A stretch of 7,067 nucleotides of DNA from Actinomycetota bacterium. Lineage in GTDB: Bacteria; Actinomycetota; Actinomycetes; Nanopelagicales; Nanopelagicaceae. Below the pieces are notes generated by a model. The model searched no databases. It had not been told where the DNA came from and saw only the letters and a list, made by a program, of their open reading frames with translations. This document shows, one piece after another, positions 5,219 to 7,067 of the stretch; the stretch's first letter is position 1; each line of letters begins with the position of its first letter. Both the position numbers and the translations under genes were made by a program. The stretch is taken from assembly GCA_009702845.1 (NCBI GenBank), contig WLHG01000052.1:1-7067 (forward strand), given 5' to 3'.

Positions 5219-5255
5219 TACAGTCCCCTCCCATTGGCCGCTCGGGCAACCCGCC
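5171..5255 (-). tRNA. tRNA-Tyr (GTA anticodon), intact
   Basis: An 85-base class II tRNA with all arms pairing. The acceptor is GGCGGGT against ACCCGCC with discriminator A and an encoded CCA. The D stem is CCC/GGG. The anticodon stem is GGGGA/TCCCC with loop CTGTAAA (GTA at 5219-5221). The long variable arm has a GGC/GCC stem, and the T stem is GAAGG/CCTTC around TTCAAAT. A CATAAT at 5279-5284 on the minus strand could be its -10 box, but no good -35 box is seen. It is the likely integration target for the modules to its left. Confidence 0.97.
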
Positions 5256-5364
5256 AAGGTCGAACAAGTAGTGCGGCAATTATGGATAGTGCGAGGGTTA
5301 AGGATACCTTAGGCACGTAGGCGCGCTAACCCACTTTATTTGGCCGCCTTTTAACGAGTGAATG

Positions 5365-5368
5365 GAGC
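5365..5368 (+). promoter_or_regulatory. Ribosome binding site that decides the GTG start of yajQ
   Basis: GGAG lies five bases before the GTG at 5374-5376. It sits within the alternative longer reading frame from the ATG at 5362, so that ATG is unlikely to be used. The spacer 5256-5364 to the divergent tRNA must hold the yajQ promoter, but I could not place its hexamers with confidence. Confidence 0.6.
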
Positions 5369-5373
5369 CCACC

Positions 5374-5865
5374 GTGGCAGCAGATAGCAGTTTTGACGTA
5401 ACCTCCAAGATCGACCGTATGGAGCTCGACAACGCCATTAATCAAGCGATTCGTGAGATAGATACACGATTCGATTTTAAAAATACTGGTTCAAAGATCG
5501 AGCTTGAAGGTGAAAAGATTCTAATTGAGGCCGATACTGAAGAGCGAGCAAAGGCTGCACTCGATGTCGTTAAGGACAAAATGATTAAGCGTGGTGTCTC
5601 GTTGAAGCACCTTGATGCGGGCGCGCCTTTCTTGTCTGGCAAGATTTATAAGATTGCAGCACCATTAAAGGAGGGTATCTCAACTGAGAACGCCAAGAAG
5701 ATTGCAAAGTTCATTCGCGATGAAGGTCCAAAATCTATAAAGACTCAGATTCAAGGTGATGAACTGCGCGTCACATCAAAGAGTCGAGATGATCTACAAG
5801 AGACAATGGCAATGATTAAGGATGGCGGCTGGGAATTTGCAGTTCAATTTACCAACTTTAGATAA
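5374..5865 (+). CDS. yajQ: YajQ family nucleotide-binding protein
   Basis: A 163-residue cytosolic protein, the usual length of the family. The GTG start gives MAADSSFDVTSKIDRMELDN, matching the conserved YajQ N-terminus (typically M-A-D-S-S-F-D). Other family features are NQAIREIDTRFDFK at about 25-38, KIYKIAAPLKEGIS in the middle, KIAKFIRDEGPKSIKTQIQG towards the C-terminus, and the closing FAVQFTNFR. The fold is a pair of ferredoxin-like domains. Homologues bind nucleotides or RNA, and some bind cyclic di-GMP. The exact role in actinobacteria is unsettled. The next gene begins directly after its stop codon, which suggests co-transcription. Confidence 0.95.
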   Translation: MAADSSFDVTSKIDRMELDNAINQAIREIDTRFDFKNTGSKIELEGEKILIEADTEERAKAALDVVKDKMIKRGVSLKHLDAGAPFLSGKIYKIAAPLKEGISTENAKKIAKFIRDEGPKSIKTQIQGDELRVTSKSRDDLQETMAMIKDGGWEFAVQFTNFR

Positions 5866-6756
5866 TTGAATAAAAACAAAACGGGTTTACTCTTCGGAGT
5901 AAGCGGCTACATACTTTGGGGTATTTTCCCTCTGTATTGGCCCTTATTAAAACCCGCTTCCGCACTTGAAATTGTCTCTCATCGTGCCATTTGGACCCTA
6001 GTTTTCTGTGTAATTATTTTGGCGATTACGCATTCACTAAAAAATACTTTAGCCACCATGAAGCATCCGAAAATTATAAGTAGATTGTTCCTGTCCTCTG
6101 GCTTAGTTTCAATTAATTGGCTGGCCTATATCTGGGCGACTAATAATGGCCATGTCGTTGAAGCTGCCCTTGGTTACTACATCAATCCTCTGGCAACAGT
6201 TGCCATCGGTGTTTTAGTTCTAAAAGAAAAAATGCGTAGACTGCAATGGGTTGCTTTAGGAACTGCAACACTAGGTGTTCTTGTATTGACCTTTAACTAT
6301 GGTCGTTTACCCTGGATAGCGATGACATTGGCAATCTCGTGGGGAAGTTATGGCTTTGTAAAGAAACAGTTAGGACTTAAGGCACTAGATGGCTTGGCTA
6401 TTGAAACGGCAATTTCTAGTGTTCCATACCTACTTTACTTACTTTATATTGGCAATAAAGGAACTGGTCAGTTCGGCCATGGCATCGGAATTACAATTCT
6501 TCTAATCAGTGCTGGTGCCATCACAGCAATCCCGCTCCTATTATTCAATGGTGCAACTACCCGCCTGCCGCTGACAGTAATTGGTTTGCTGCAATACATC
6601 ACCCCAACATTAACTTTTTGTATCGGAGTGTGGGTGCGACATGAAGATATGCCAACAGCCCGCTGGATCGGCTTTCTTGCTATCTGGTTAGCGCTTATAA
6701 CGCTTGCCCTTGATTTAATTAGATCAAGCCGAACGATCAATACCAGTATCGCATAG
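5866..6756 (+). CDS. rarD: RarD family EamA/DMT-superfamily membrane transporter
   Basis: A 296-residue integral membrane protein of typical RarD length with about ten hydrophobic segments. Family landmarks are GYILWGIFPLYWPLLKP at 14-30, EIVSHRAIWT at 35-44, NWLAYIWATNNGHVVEAALG at 84-103 followed by YYINPL, and the C-terminal repeat with NGATTRLPLTVIGLLQYITP at 228-247. RarD proteins are drug/metabolite-type permeases of the cytoplasmic membrane; the transported compound is not known. The start is TTG at 5866-5868, immediately after the yajQ TAA, chosen because MNKNKTGLLFGVSGY matches the family start. No clear Shine-Dalgarno is present, so translation probably depends on ribosomes finishing yajQ. 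The gene ends 28 bases before the convergent dehydrogenase gene. Confidence 0.92.
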   Translation: MNKNKTGLLFGVSGYILWGIFPLYWPLLKPASALEIVSHRAIWTLVFCVIILAITHSLKNTLATMKHPKIISRLFLSSGLVSINWLAYIWATNNGHVVEAALGYYINPLATVAIGVLVLKEKMRRLQWVALGTATLGVLVLTFNYGRLPWIAMTLAISWGSYGFVKKQLGLKALDGLAIETAISSVPYLLYLLYIGNKGTGQFGHGIGITILLISAGAITAIPLLLFNGATTRLPLTVIGLLQYITPTLTFCIGVWVRHEDMPTARWIGFLAIWLALITLALDLIRSSRTINTSIA

Positions 6757-6784
6757 CGACACTGCCGGCTAGCCGACGATGGAG

Positions 6785-7067
6785 TTAGAAAACAACGATA
6801 GTGCGTGCACTCTCTCCAGCTGCTAGAGCACGATGTGCCTCATTGATCTCGTCAAAACCATAACGCTTAGAAACCAATTCATCCAACTTGAGCTTTCCGC
6901 TCATATAGAGATCTACCATCGTTGCAAAATCAATAGAAGGACGTGCTGATCCATATCGAGATCCAATAAGCTTGAGCTCCTTGGCCGCAAACTTATTTGG
7001 ATCAAGATCCATTTTTTGATCAGGTGGATACAAGGCGAGGGAAACGCACGTTCCACCAGGGGCCAAC
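6785..7067 (-). CDS. Zinc-type medium-chain alcohol dehydrogenase, C-terminal part (5' end beyond window)
   Basis: About 94 codons up to the TAA at 6785-6787; the frame enters from the right edge, so the start is outside. The visible part is the end of the Rossmann domain (APGGTCVSL) and the C-terminal catalytic-domain tail: KELKLIGSRYGSARPSIDFA, then LYMSGKLKLDELVSKRYGFD, EINEAHRAL and RTIVVF. This pattern is typical of NAD(P)-dependent medium-chain dehydrogenases close to class III or mycothiol-dependent alcohol dehydrogenases. The zinc ligands lie in the missing N-terminal part, so metal dependence and substrate cannot be judged. It is convergent to rarD with 28 bases between them. Confidence 0.85.
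   Translation of the reverse strand, partial: LAPGGTCVSLALYPPDQKMDLDPNKFAAKELKLIGSRYGSARPSIDFATMVDLYMSGKLKLDELVSKRYGFDEINEAHRALAAGESARTIVVF

Noticed and set aside
5295..5332. GGGTTA and TAACCC arms around 26 bases upstream of yajQ, as a riboswitch or operator
   Set aside because: The inner sequence does not extend the pairing and no known leader motif is recognisable. Six-base arms at this distance can occur by chance.
6766..6775. Palindrome CGGCTAGCCG between rarD and the dehydrogenase, as a shared terminator
   Set aside because: It has no room for a loop beyond three base pairs and no T-run on either strand, so an intrinsic terminator is not supported.

Overview
The window looks like a piece of an actinobacterial chromosome. 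It has moderate GC, GTG and TTG starts, an actinobacterial type of S9 peptidase, and a tRNA-Tyr with an encoded CCA end. A free-living, streamlined freshwater lineage (for example Nanopelagicales, acI) would fit, but that assignment is inference.

Layout, left to right. Positions 1-1216 (minus) hold a fumarate-lyase/PcaB-like gene cut by the left edge. Positions 1354-1441 hold a decayed tRNA-Tyr-like sequence (type B). It overlaps the last bases of an S9 prolyl-oligopeptidase gene (1436-3319, minus). At 3386-3455 lies a second, shorter type-B copy. It abuts a perfect 49-bp copy (3455-3503) of the 3' half of the functional tRNA-Tyr. Next come a truncated Avd gene of a diversity-generating retroelement (DGR; 3504-3665, minus) and a secreted collagen-like protein (3737-4912, minus). 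The C-terminal domain of that protein looks like a DGR variable region. The intact tRNA-Tyr (5171-5255, minus) follows, then ordinary chromosomal genes: yajQ (5374-5865, plus), rarD (5866-6756, plus) and the 3' part of a medium-chain alcohol dehydrogenase (6785-7067, minus).

The notable part is 1354-5255. Read on the minus strand, an intact tRNA-Tyr is followed by two cargo modules, each bounded by copies of tRNA-Tyr 3' sequence. The first module (target gene plus Avd stub) lies between two perfect 49-bp repeats that start at the base just 3' of the anticodon and run through CCA. That is the shape of attachment sites used by tRNA-targeting tyrosine recombinases. The second module (the peptidase) lies between two 49-bp repeats that differ at two positions. 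No integrase, reverse transcriptase or template repeat is visible. Avd is cut exactly where the tRNA fragment begins, so the DGR here is an orphan: a diversifiable surface protein and half of the accessory protein, without the mutagenic machinery. The machinery may have been deleted, or may act from elsewhere in the genome.

The flanking yajQ-rarD pair probably forms a small operon and has no evident link to the cassette region.
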